This document shows positions 1-10,476 of a stretch of DNA of 64,000 nucleotides, in pieces. The notes beneath the pieces were generated by a model that was not told where the DNA came from, searched no databases, and saw nothing but the letters and a program-made list of their open reading frames with translations. Each line of letters opens with the position of its first letter. Within the stretch, counting starts at the first letter, position 1. Source of the stretch: Glycine soja. Its lineage: Eukaryota; Streptophyta; Magnoliopsida; Fabales; Fabaceae. The translations under genes were made by a program, and so were the position numbers. The stretch spans positions 36,790,411 through 36,854,410 of the forward strand of contig NC_041004.1 in the NCBI RefSeq assembly GCF_004193775.1, read 5' to 3'.

Positions 1-339
1 GCTTGCATTTCATCAATCATGGCTTGTCGCCATCCTGGATGATCAAGTGCTTCACAAAGATTTTTAGGAAGAGAAACAGAAGATAAAGAGGAAACAAAAG
101 AATGGTATGAAGAAGAGAGACGATGATAACTTAAGAAGTTATAAATAGGATAAGGATTACGTGTAGACAGAGTACCTTTCCTAAGAGCAATGGGCAAGTC
201 AATATTCTCTTCGGGTAGGTCCATGGTCGGGTTGTCCGCTAGAGTAGGACATGATTCAGCTGGAATATCATTACCTTCAAATTCTGCGTCAGGAATTCTA
301 GGACGACGTCGATATATGATGGGTGATCTTTGAGTCTGC
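1..339 (-). pseudogene. copia linker and start of reverse transcriptase
   Basis: On the minus strand the integrase/RT linker (Pro/Glu/Asp-rich, with SSYHSFVSSLSS) leads into EALDHPGWRQAMIDEMQA at the left edge. This is the conserved opening block of the copia reverse transcriptase domain (RVT_2: W..AM..E...). The remaining RT and RNase H lie outside the window. A frame break separates this part from the integrase C-terminus near 345-365. Confidence 0.8.
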
Positions 340-1125
340 TTAAGTGGAGGATTGCCAGGAATATCTATGGTCTATGGTAGAATCTACAGTTAACTCTGAT
401 TCCTGCAAAGAAGGTGATGGATCAAGATAGGGAATAGGAAAAATTTCTTGAAGAGTATTGGACTCAACCATGGAGGGAGCAAAGTATGGTTTTTCTTCAA
501 AAAATGTTACATCTGCCGTGATATAATAACGATTGTGAACAGGAGAGTAACATCGGTAACCTTTTTGTAATTTGGAATATCCAAGGAAAACACATTTGAT
601 GGCTCGAGCAACAAGCTTATCAAGACCTGGAGACAAGTTATGAACAAAATAGGTGCATCCAAAAATACGTGGATCAACATGAAACAACGGTTCTTTAAAA
701 AACAAAATGGAATGTGGTATTTTATTTTCAGTAGAGGAAGAAAGCATCCGATTTATCAAAAAACAGGCTGTCAAAACTATATCACCCCAATGCTGGATAG
801 GTATATTGGCATGAAGTAATAATGTACGAGTAGTCTCAACAAGATGCCTATTCTTCCTTTCGGCAATGTCATTCTGTTGAGGAGTATGGGGACAAGAGGA
901 CCGATGGAAAATGCCCTACGCTGACAAAAAGGAAGAAATAGCAGAAGAAAAGTATTCTTTCGCATTATCACTCCTAAGGATCTTAATTGTCTTATCAAAC
1001 TAAGTTTTAATTTCATTAACAAAAGAAGTAAGAATGGACAAAATTTCAGATCGTTCTTTCATTAAGAAACTCAAATACATCGAGAAAATTCATCAATGAA
1101 AGTAATGAAATATTTATAACCCATA
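340..1125 (-). pseudogene. copia integrase core remnant
   Basis: The minus strand encodes the copia integrase core with stops in between: LRSDNAKEYFS (second catalytic Asp region), HTPQQNDIAERKNRHLVE (the conserved catalytic Glu block), then WGDIVLTACFLINRM and the C-terminal GCTYFVHNL, RAIKCVFLGYS and KGYRCYSP blocks. In-frame stops occur near 1005 and 920, and a frame change occurs between the catalytic block and the downstream part at about 775. The order relative to gag and reverse transcriptase is the normal copia order. No functional enzyme can be made. Confidence 0.9.
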
Positions 1126-1137
1126 GACGAAACACAA

Positions 1138-1512
1138 CTAGGACCTCATACCATCGGCTAAAGTAATGAAATGAGGAATTTTAGGAGGAGAAAGGGATGA
1201 AAATAAAGAACTATTACCAGCAATGTGATCAAAAGCACTTGAATCAATTATCCATGGACTTTGATTATTACCAGATTGGGAAATGCAGACAGTGGAGTTA
1301 TGATCACTTATAGCAGATGATGTTTGAGATTCCTTGGTAGCTTTTAGCTGGAGATACCCTTGATAGTCAGCCTCTGAAAACTTTATCTCAGATGTTTCAG
1401 ACTTCGAAATATTCACCGATTTTTCGGGGAATCCGTGAATAGAATAACAAGTGTCTTGTGTGTGGCCCACTCTCTTACAGTAAGAACACTGAGGACAACC
1501 TCCTCTTCCAGC
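1138..1512 (-). pseudogene. copia zinc knuckle and protease remnant
   Basis: Continuing the gag frame past the stop, the minus strand encodes a nucleocapsid zinc knuckle of the form C-x2-C-x4-H-x4-C (CSYCKRVGHTQDTC, about 1430-1475), then the pre-protease linker and a protease site. The expected DSGA/DTGA catalytic motif reads DSSA here (in IIDSSAFDHIAG), so the glycine that follows the catalytic aspartate is lost. The reading frame fails soon after LADGM, where the rest of protease and the integrase HHCC finger appear to be deleted. Confidence 0.82.
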
Positions 1513-2218
1513 TCATCCTCCTCGGTTTCCACGATCACCTCGTCCCCCTCGGTTAGATACCATGGTAGAAGTTTCAATACTGTCAACTGAATTTCCTTCT
1601 ATTTTTGGTGAGGGGACTCGAAGGAGCCGGGTAATTAAATTCTCTAGAGAATGAACTTCTTGGCCAGTTAAGACTTGGTCACGAATATGATCAAAATCTG
1701 GATGCATCCCACGTAGTACCAAAACCATATATAGATTATCAAGTTTCGTCTTTATGTCTTCAAGTTTATTGGCTTCCAATAATAATTTTAACTCCTCCAT
1801 TGCAGATTGGGCTTTCGAAACATAGGCAACCATGTCATGATCAATTTGTTTAAGAGTGGCCAATTTCTGAGTAGCAACATACAATTGTTGAATGTCATTA
1901 GGAAAAACACTTTGTGCCTTTTTCCACAAAGAATAACAAGTTTTGAAGGCTCTGAAATTTGTCAATATAGTTGGCTCAACAGACTGTCACAAGAGAGCAC
2001 AAAGCTGATAATTAAGTTTCTTCCATTGCTCGCGTTTGTCTTCTGAAATCTTTTCTGAGGATTGCTCTAGATGTTCATGATAACCTTGGCTAAGAAACCC
2101 AAGTTCAACAAAGGCTGACCATGCTAAATAATTTTTTCCATTCAATTTTTCTGAAGTGATTGTTGGTGTTCCAAAGATAGAGAAGGAAGGACCATCAGTT
2201 TTTTGAGTGTCTGAAGCC
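1513..2218 (-). pseudogene. copia gag remnant with in-frame stop
   Basis: The start is the ATG at 2216-2218 (protein begins MASDTQK). The N-terminal segment carries the KLNGKNYLAW block typical of copia gag (DUF4219/UBN2 family). After about 76 codons an in-frame TGA at 1987-1989 follows LCALL, and the same frame resumes with QSVEPTILTNFRAF, so a former TGG tryptophan codon is the likely origin. The second part holds the UBN2 core (LYMVLVLRGMHPDF) and a Gly/Arg-rich tail, and ends in a second in-frame TGA at 1513-1515. In an intact element gag forms the virus-like particle. Confidence 0.88.
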
Positions 2219-2576
2219 ATTTCAGCACTTATCAAAGAGTTGTTTAATCAAAGAACTTATCACCTAGGAAGGAAGGGGAGAGGCCGGCGATCAGATCTGG
2301 GCGACTATGCAGTGATTACGATGGCTGGAAGGTGGCACGTGGGTGACACGCGCCGTCACGGTCAAGCGTGCGTAGAGGCACATGGATAGGATTCCGGTTA
2401 CGCGACTTCGGTGGCTGGATGATCGGTGGTTTCTGAGTGGTTATTCGGCAACGGTGGATAGTGGGCAGGTTGGTGGAAAGAACCTTTGGATATTGAGGTT
2501 GCTGTTTGGGCAAAGGCACAAAGACGGGACTTTAGGTTCTGCTGACCAGATGCAGAAACCTTTAAAGAACAAACAA

Positions 2577-2593
2577 GGTGGCTCTAGATACCA
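2577..2593 (-). other. Retrotransposon primer binding site (tRNA-iMet type)
   Basis: The minus strand reads TGGTATCTAGAGCCACC three bases from the LTR. This resembles the TGGTATCAGAGC primer binding site, complementary to the 3' end of initiator methionine tRNA, that many plant copia elements use. It differs by a small internal insertion or substitution. Confidence 0.7.
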
Positions 2594-2596
2594 TAT

Positions 2597-2828
2597 TGAA
2601 GAGACTAAAGGTTGTGAAATGCTTGAGTGCTTAATCCACTCAGCTGATCTATATTTATATAGGCTAAGGGAGTAAATACATTGTGAAATTTACAAGAATA
2701 TTAATGAAGTTCTAGTACCTAGGTACATGCATGTGAATTCCTAGATACATGAATATGTGACTAACTAGGTACATTAATAACTATTATTTGTTGGAACAAC
2801 TATCCATACAATGTGTGTAATTCCAACA
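2597..2828 (-). repeat. 5' LTR of the copia element
   Basis: Read on the minus strand the LTR starts TGTTGGAA (2828 leftwards) and ends CTCTTCA (2597), so it has the TG...CA termini of copia LTRs. Its length is 232 bp, at the short end for the superfamily. The primer binding site begins three bases inside its inner end, which fixes that boundary. The outer boundary is inferred from the typical TGTTGGAA start; the partner LTR is not in the window to confirm it. Confidence 0.8.
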
Positions 2829-3158
2829 TATTCAATTGGGGGATTACCTGTCCTAAATTTTTTCCAGTATAAGTGTGTAACTCAAACGAAATTGTGTTAT
2901 CAGGAAAAAAATTATACACTATACGGAAATCTTTTCACTGCTTTTTAAGGTCGTTATTGTCAGAATTGTTCTCATCGTTTATTTGTTTGGCAATGATCAA
3001 TTGAAAATATGTCCCCATTATATTGTCACTTTGTCTCAGAATACAGATACACGTATCAATGTTCAATCAGGCATTGAACTCCCCAGTTTTCTATTACTGA
3101 TAGTTGCTAATTCAGAGCACCCAAATCTAAATTCTGTTCTTTACAATGTCAATATCAG

Positions 3159-4999
3159 AGGAATCAAATCAGCTGATACAGCAACAGATATCAAGAAGGC
3201 ATACCACAAGGCAGCTCTCAGACATCATCCAGACAAGGTTTGAATCTTTTGTGCCTGCATTACAGTTATCTAACTATAAGCTTTTGGTTGTAAAGATGAG
3301 CTGCCCTCATTTTTAGCTTTCAAAACTTTTGTACTTAGGGAACTTTATTTTATCTGTTTTTGGTTTGAATCTAGGCTGGTCAGTTGTTGGCTAGAAGTGA
3401 AGTTGGAGATGAAGGCCAACTTTGGAAGGAAATTTCACAGGAGGTGTACAAGGATGCTGATAAGCTTTTCAAAATGATCGGAGAAGCATATGCTGTGCTT
3501 TCAGACCCAGCCAAGGTTATACGCATTATTTTTTTGCTGGTTAATGAATCTGAATTCATTATTAACTAGTCTGAGAATACGAGCTGGGTGGGCAAGAGAG
3601 AGATAGTTGACAAATAATGATTGAATATATGAATGGCTTACTATACAATCTTAAAACACTTATTTTCAAGCTGGAGCAAACATATTATATGCTGCTAGTT
3701 TTTTGCAAATAGAGCTAACAAGTAGTCAGTAAGTAGTTTCATGATTATGAACTTAGAGGTATACTAATTTTCTGATCAAATGTAGCCAATAGGATTAATT
3801 TTTGCAAAATCTGTTTTTTTCCTCTCACAAAAGAGCGAGGATGAAGTAATATGACATTTGTCTATTATTTTACATGCCTTCCTCCATCTAATGGTACCAT
3901 ACCCAATACTTGATTCTGTATTATGATAATAGAGATCAACCCTTTAGACACCTGCGTGATAATCAGAACATATAAACCTCACATGCAATTTATGGTATGA
4001 TAGAGTGGGTAGGTTATAATACCAATTATTTTAGCCTTCAATTGTAATAAGTTTTCTATTGGACTCATTTAGTTTTTAACAACCTCAACAACATTCGTTG
4101 CCAATAATATGTATTGCTCTTGTTGGATGTCATCCATAGAGTTTGGTTTTGGTTTATCTTTTGGAAAAGCATTTCTTGTGCTCATATGCCTATGCAGAGC
4201 TTATTTCTGCTTGAGGGGGAAACATGTATGTTTCAGAGGGAATAGTATAATAAGTAGAATACAATCTCATAGGCAGCATTATATTGCAAACACGTCTTAA
4301 CAATCTTTCTCATCATTTGTACATGATGGAGCATTCTGCCTCACTCCCATCCCTTGTCTTACTTTACCTGAATTCCTGGTGTTTCCTATAGTTTAAGCAC
4401 TATTTGGGGTCTTGAGATGGTCTTTTATTTTTTCCAGCTAGCATAGAGTAATGGACTAGGTACCTTTTAATGGCTTAGAAATTGTAGTGAAAAAATGTGA
4501 CTGACAGTTAATGTTGTCTGTAAGACTGAGACATGATTGGCCTCATTAATTGGGAAATATGCCTACTGGCTCTATCTGTTGGGAAAGCATAAAATTTGTA
4601 TGAGACTACTTACTACTGAGTATTTTCTCCTTTGTTTCCATTTTCATGCTTTGGTTGTGGAGGAAGTTTTTCAAAGTTATAAAACTAGTTCAGTTTCATA
4701 ATTTTCATTAAGGGTTTATTCTTTGTAATTAATATAAAAAACTGATGAGCTTCTACTTTTAATGATATCAGCGCTCGGAGTATGATTTGGAAGAGGAGAT
4801 AAGGAAAGCTTCTAAGTTATGTAACAGAGGTGGCACAAGCAGGAGATCTTCAGATGCTTATGGGTGTGGAAGATCTTCAGATGCGTATGGGTGTGGAAGA
4901 CCGTTTGATGATTACAGATCTACCTCTGACAGAACTTCTAACAGACGAAATGGACGGGATCATTGGAAGACCCATGGACATTCGTATTCTCGATGGTAA
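3159..4999 (+). CDS. TPR/J-domain co-chaperone (DNAJC7-like), last three exons
   Basis: Exons 3159-3237, 3375-3515 and 4772-4999 join in phase and end at TAA 4997-4999. They encode most of a J domain: GIKSADTATDIKKAY, the Hsp70-stimulating HPD motif (in LRHHPDK), the long insertion typical of plant TPR-J proteins (GDEGQLWKEI), KMIGEAYAVLSDPAKRSEYD, then a basic Gly/Ser/Arg/Tyr-rich tail. J proteins deliver clients to Hsp70 and stimulate its ATPase. Helix I and the TPR repeats must lie in exons left of the copia element, outside the window. The 3159 boundary is inferred from the acceptor AATATCAG and from phase: one base completes a codon before Gly-Ile-Lys. The tail holds a perfect-frame duplication of nine codons (4844-4870 and 4871-4897). 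Identification is strong; whether the gene is still expressed is unknown. Confidence 0.85.
4844..4897 (+). repeat. In-frame 27-bp tandem duplication in the J-protein tail
   Basis: Two 27-bp copies (4844-4870, 4871-4897) differ at one base and each encodes RSSDAYGCG. The duplication keeps the reading frame and lengthens the low-complexity C-terminal tail. Confidence 0.9.
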
Positions 5000-5789
5000 G
5001 AGGATGGATACTCATGTCATGGGCATCGAGAATTGAGATTCTTTTGCCTGGTGAAGGTGATCTTCTTTCTCATTCATGATGGTATGAAAAAGAGGCTTAA
5101 ATCTGCTTTTGCAGGTAATTTATGACTCTTTTTTGTACTTAATCTGGTTGAAAGTAACTGAGGCCTTTACTAATATATCTCTTTTTTTTTTAAAATTTCT
5201 TTTGGTGTGACTCAGGCCATGATTGATTTATTTTTTGGGTCTGACCCGGGCCATTACTCAAATAAGATTGTAAGTAGATTTTGCAAGCATGCCATAGCGA
5301 TATATGCAAAGATGTATTTATTCTCTATGTATGTGCTTCACCAACTTAAAAGGTAACAAGGCATTGATGCTATACTAATCCTTCCCTTAATCCCATACTT
5401 GCTGCTGGACGAGTTTTTCGAAGGGAAAGGGATTGTTCATACAGAAAATCAGGCAGGAAAAACACTGACAAGGGAGCCAATGCAGCTGTTGTTGGGTTTG
5501 CATACTTTCTCGAATGTAACTGGTGCTGTTGTAGTTATCACGTATCAGTATTTTTTTTATCTGGATTGATCGAGAAACTAGATAGAAAGTGTGCTTCTGC
5601 CTATATAGAAAATATATATTTTTTGAATTGATCCAAATTACATATCCCTTGTCAAAGTTGAAAATTGCCTCTAATTCTTTCTCTTGGATTCCGAATGAGT
5701 GAACGAACAGCTTATAGAATTGTATGAAATATTGATTGATTCTTTACTTTATTAGGGTATGTATCTCTGGCTGTATAAGGATAGTGTAA
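5000..5789. other. 3' UTR of J-protein gene and spacer
   Basis: This is non-coding sequence after the J-protein stop. It probably holds the 3' UTR and perhaps a UTR intron; no exact polyadenylation site is assigned. No coding signal was seen. Confidence 0.5.
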
Positions 5790-5797
5790 TGTGTATT

Positions 5798-6354
5798 CAA
5801 GGTTATCAAACTCAAGAGTTTACGCAGATCCGTGAGAGTTCCATAGATTGGATTCGTAGACTCGTAAGAGTTTACTTCATATAAAAATATCTATAAATAA
5901 CATACTAATTGAATATTTTAACAATATAATAAAGCAAAACATTAAATTATAAAGTTCAGAATATTTAAATAATCAAGTCTAGTAATAATACATCACTATT
6001 AGACAATAACTTGTAGAGATTATAGTAGTGGTAGATTATTCTTATCGAGGGTTTGATTTGATGTTATTGGAGAACAAGAGTTTGGTATTATTAAAGGTGA
6101 TAATTTTATATTTGAGAATAATACACTAGATGAAGGTATGTTGAATGCTAAACGGACAGAAAATAATAAAAAATGACCTACATTTTGGTCTAATTTTTTT
6201 AACTAATTTATTGACTCGGTAGTAAACTCGAGAGTCTATCGAGTTTATTTAGAGTTTATCCAGAGTCTATCAAAAAAAAAAATTTACTTAAAAGTCAACT
6301 CGCTTCGAAAACTCTTAAGAGTTAGCGAGTTAACTCGAGAGTTTGATAATCATG
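5798..6354. mobile_element. hAT-type MITE with 8-bp target duplication
   Basis: The 557-bp element starts CAAGGTTATCAAACTC and ends GAGTTTGATAATCATG. The 16-bp termini are inverted repeats with 14 matches. It is flanked by perfect 8-bp direct repeats TGTGTATT (5790-5797 and 6355-6362), the target size of hAT transposons. Subterminal regions are full of short palindromic motifs around ACTCG/GAGTT (for example 5855-5875 and 6210-6345), as hAT transposases require. It has no coding capacity, so it is non-autonomous. Confidence 0.88.
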
Positions 6355-6362
6355 TGTGTATT

Positions 6363-7186
6363 TATTCTATATTTTTTATATAGAAATTGCTTATTTCAAA
6401 ATCAGACAATGAACAAATCCATATGATGACACATTATAATTTTAAGGACTGAAATGAATATTCACCAGTTGGTTATTCATTTAAAAACACTTTATTATTT
6501 ATTAAATTACATCGTAATATTCCATTAATTGGCAAAAATTATGGATAGGCAGAGATAATTATAAAATATAAAATATAGAAAATGCACTTGCGTACAGACG
6601 CCTATTTGGCAAAAAATTATGAGTGAAAGTACTGTTTTAATTATGGAGCTTCCCCCAATTCAAACGAAGCACCACCCTTTCCCTTTGTCTCCTTTTCTCG
6701 GTATAAAATACCTGTCATATCCAGAATTTTTTTGTTTTATAACGAATAAAGATCACTTAGCTTTTCTAATTTTTACTTTTTGAGTAAACTTCGGAACAAC
6801 TCTAGAATAGGATACTAATCTAATTGGAACACGCATTGGTCCAAATATATAAGGAAAAACATGTTTTAGTTTAGGTTGCAAGTTTTGCTATTATTCTCAT
6901 TTTTATGATTCATTCATCTGCGAATCTGCTTTAAGAATAGCGTGTATGTATCAAAAAGCTTTTGAGAATATAACAGCATCGAATAATTACTTAAAATGCA
7001 TGGCTTTCATAAGAGCAGAAACACAATTGATTCATATGCTTTTCTTCACCATTCAGTTCTTCCTTCTTCTTCCCTATACTTTCTCATCTTCCTTTCTTTG
7101 CAACGAACAATCAAGGATTTTGCAAAACAGTGAGTGTTTTGCGTTCTGATCTCTGGTACGTGTTTGCATTTCTGATAAGATAGCCA
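6363..7186. other. AT-rich spacer and possible NLR promoter
   Basis: There is no coding signal. The part just before 7187 may be the former promoter and leader of the resistance pseudogene, with a pyrimidine-rich stretch at 7040-7100. Confidence 0.4.
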
Positions 7187-8786
7187 TGGCTGAATCATTT
7201 ATCTTCAGCATTGCGGAGTCACTCATTGCAAAGCTTGCTTCTTGGGCCTTTGAAGAAGCTTCTGAGGCACTGGGCGTACGATCATCTGCGAGAGTTTGAA
7301 AAGACTCTCTCATCAGTCAAGGCTGTGCTGTTGGATGCTGAGCAAAAGCAGGAGCAGAACCATGAGCTGCAGGAATGGCTGAGGCAACTCAAAACTGTCT
7401 TCTCTGATGCAGAAGATGTGCTCGATGAATTAGAGTGCCAAACACTGCGAAAGCAAGTAGTCAAAGCTTATGGTACCATCAAAGACAAGGTAAGCCATTT
7501 CTTCCCAAGTTATAATCCACTTGTTTTTCGTTCCAAGATGGCTCAACAAATCAAAGATGTCAGCATGAGGCTGGACAAGGTTGCAGCTGATAGGCAAAAG
7601 TTTGGTCTTCAACCAATTGATGTTGATCAACGTGTTGTGCATTGGAGAGAAATGACACACTCCCGTGTGAGCGATTCAGATGTCATAGGAAGGGAACATG
7701 ATAAAGAAAAGATCATAGAGCTTTTGATGCAGCAGAATCCTAATGATGATGATACAAGTTTCTGATGACTTTGATATTAAGCAACTCATTATCAAAATCA
7801 TCAATTCTGCCAATGATTTTGCTGTCTATTGAATCATCGCTGGCATAGCTACCTCATAACTAACAAATAAATCATCGCTGTCTATTGAATCAAGCTGTAA
7901 TCTGGAGTCTATCTTTGGAGGGATGAAGTTCCCTACTCTGAAAACATTTCGTGTTGTTGACTGTCAAAGTTAGAAGTCCTTGCCACTGGTTGTTAAAAAT
8001 CTTCCCGAATTAGAAACTTTGGTTGTTGGATTCTGTTTTAATCTGGACTTGGAACTGTGCAAGGACCACCATGAAAAACAAAGCGACAAGTTGAAGTTAA
8101 AACATGTTCACCTTTCGGCTTTACCACAGTTGGTGTCCTTGCCCCAATGGCTTCAAGTAACTATCAACTCCTTACAGTCCTTGCATATTTCATTTTGCCA
8201 CAATCTTGTAATACTTCCAGAGTGGTTGTCAAATCTGACTCATCATCTGAAAGTACTTTTTATATTAAATTGTCCAAAGCTTCTATCTCTCCCGGATAAC
8301 CTCACCGCACTTGAAAGTTTAACAATTAAAGATTGTCCTGAATTATGTAGAAAATATCAGCGCAATGTTGGAGAACTTTGGTCCAATATATCACATATCA
8401 AAGAGGCTATCATTGGTGATCAAAGAGGTTTGGATATAAGGGATGGAAAAGAGAGAAATGACAGAGACTATAATGGGATGTATGATAAACACATTTCATT
8501 CATAGTCAATTAATTACAGAGGAGAGAATATGTATAGCCATTCTCTGTGCCTATAGCTAAGGGTAAGATTAAAAGGGAAATCACAGCAAATACAATTGGT
8601 AAAAATGCAATACAGAAAACCATTGTGTCCTCAATGAGACAAAACAACAGCTAGCCAAAAGAGCATCTTAACACACAACTCAGCACTTATACGACTTGGT
8701 GGACGTGTGAATTTCTGATTTTGCTAATAGGTGAACCAGAAGAGCTGGAGGAAGGAAGAAGAGGAAGACGAAGAGGAATGAATTAG
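7187..8786 (+). pseudogene. CC-NB-LRR (RGA-type) resistance gene, NB-ARC deleted
   Basis: The ATG at 7187 opens MAESFIFSIAESLIAKLASW, the classic Rx-type coiled-coil start. A 2-base loss near 7276-7279 (GTA then CGAT where GTATACGAT is expected) shifts the frame, after which YDHLREFEKTLSSVKAVLLD, the EDVLDE motif region and VIGREHDKEKIIELL follow. At about 7758 the sequence jumps into the RNBS-B region (VSDDFDIKQLIIKI) out of frame, so the P-loop, kinase-2 and most of NB-ARC are missing. A second jump near 7820-7900 reaches leucine-rich repeats, with an in-frame TAG at 7971-7973. LRRs run 7974-8415. Splicing 8415 to 8731 would give the acidic/basic C-terminal tail beginning IGEPEELEEG and ending at TAG 8784-8786. 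Intact relatives are intracellular pathogen sensors; this copy cannot work. Confidence 0.9.
7821..7892 (+). repeat. 16-bp direct repeats at the NLR deletion junction
   Basis: GCTGTCTATTGAATCA occurs at 7821-7836 and again at 7877-7892, between the NB-ARC remnant and the LRR part. Short copied filler of this kind is typical of repair by end joining after a break. Confidence 0.75.
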
Positions 8787-10476
8787 TTACACATATAAGC
8801 ATTGAAGCCCCTTATTCTATTTATTTATTTATTTGTTCTTGGTGTGTTTTGATTGTTTTCCTTGTTGATTCTCTTGATATGCTTTGAATTCTTCCTGAGC
8901 ATACCATTTCACATCAAATTGTGCTTATTGGATCATTTGTTTGATGCATGTCTCTTTATATTCCTTTTATCTTCTACTTTTTCTTTCGTGAAAACTGAAA
9001 ATAAATTTGAGATTCTATGAAATTAAAGGTGATTCAATTTAGAATCTCCTTGATAGTTGTGCAATACAACAATATTTTTTTTATCTGCAATACTTTTTCT
9101 CTCATTAATTTGATGTGCATAATGAACTTTGGAAAGCATGTTTTTTGTCCCCTGAACAGTGTACATGCAACAACTCACTGAAACTTGTGACTAAATTTAT
9201 AGCTGATTATCATCATCAACTTGTGACTAAAAGTATGTATTTAATTTATATATGTTGTCAATAATTTTTTTTATACAAACATTTAATAAATTTATATTTT
9301 TTTTCTTTAAGCTAAAAAGCATAAGTTTTACATAATAGGCAATGAATCCTGGCTCTGTGTCTGGACAAGGTCTGATGTGTGTTTGGAAGGCGGTGAGGTG
9401 ATCATGAATTGCTGGTGGAGGGCTACGAGAATTTAATGGGAGTCATGCATTAAAGATTTAATGTGGCATTTAATTAAAATGTAGGTCATATGCAAAAATG
9501 GATCATGACTTTCAAAAGGTCTAGTGTTTTTAAACATTAACTAAGAAATTAAAATAAAAAATATTTATTATAAAAATCATAAAAGAGGATAAAAAATTAT
9601 AAAATATACAATTTTACATAACTTTACAAAATAGGAACTTCATATATAATTGGGGGAATACTTCGTATTATTTACAGGGATAGGAATTAATCATGTCTCG
9701 AGGGGTAGAGGATTCAAAAGCAAAACTGTGTGTGGGGTTTCATATGTTGCTGATTATGTTGGGGTAGGTACCCCTGTACCCTATCTTATATATATATATA
9801 TATATATATAAAAGAAATGCCTAGTCTTTTCTTAAAAGTTTATTTAGTTAAAACTGTATTTTTTTTATAAAAAAAAACCTTCTAGGTCGACTTAATAGTT
9901 AATAGACAAGCCTAATTAAATTTTTACTATAAATTCAAAATACATGAAAAACAGCAAGTTATACCTTGAAAGAGCCTTTTCACTGTAAGTTTAGGCACAT
10001 TAATTTATTGGAAAAAGTACGTTTTTTCTACAGTCTACATTATTGTTCAATAATATTTAAAAATAAATTTATGTACTAATTACAAATTACGTTTAGGCAC
10101 ATTCATAATATTTAAGTTTAGGCACATTCATAAGTCATACACCTTAATTGGCCGTTTTTTCCTTGGTGGGTAGATAAATCGGTATTTCTGCCATAACAAC
10201 ACCATAAACCACCATAAAAATGAATAACATTAATAACTTGTACGTACGTGAAAGTAGGCACATTGGATGGCAAGCTTGAACGACCCTTCAAATGGAACGA
10301 GATTATAGGCTGTGAGCATATTCTTGTAATAAATCGTCAAAAGCGCAAGCAAACAAGAGCTATTGCATACATATATAATAACACGTACACACACATGCAC
10401 ATGCAATATATGTTGATGATTATTACATTACACTCATATCTATCACCACTTTTAAGACCGATATAGTCATAGTACA
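8787..10476. other. AT-rich intergenic region
   Basis: I see no gene. It holds a TA microsatellite at about 9784-9810 and ordinary AT-rich sequence. The part from about 10150 to 10476 is the likely promoter and leader of the carbonic anhydrase gene. Confidence 0.5.
10372..10380 (+). promoter_or_regulatory. Candidate TATA box, carbonic anhydrase
   Basis: TATATAATA lies about 100 bp before the ATG at 10477, a usual distance for a plant gene with a leader of about 70 bases. It is based on position and match only. Confidence 0.35.

Larger units (their letters stand above)
1..2828 (-). mobile_element. Degenerate Ty1/copia LTR retrotransposon (5' part)
   Basis: On the minus strand the order is LTR (2597-2828), primer binding site, gag, zinc knuckle, protease remnant, integrase core and the start of reverse transcriptase, which runs off the left edge. 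The order integrase before reverse transcriptase defines the copia superfamily. The element is dead. An in-frame TGA interrupts gag at 1987-1989, another TGA lies at 1513-1515 just before the zinc knuckle, further stops and shifts lie in integrase, and the protease end plus integrase zinc finger appear deleted near 1110-1150. The second LTR and left target duplication are outside the window. The 5-bp target copy at the right should be TATTC at 2829-2833. Confidence 0.93.

Noticed and set aside
2983..3158. Coding extension of the first visible J-domain exon upstream of 3159
   Set aside because: The frame is open, but the peptide before Gly-Ile-Lys does not resemble J-domain helix I, and a polypyrimidine tract plus CAG acceptor ends at 3158.
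7211..7765. Open frame as a functional coiled-coil resistance protein
   Set aside because: The true ATG at 7187 is separated from it by a 2-base loss, and the NB-ARC core is missing, so it is part of a pseudogene.
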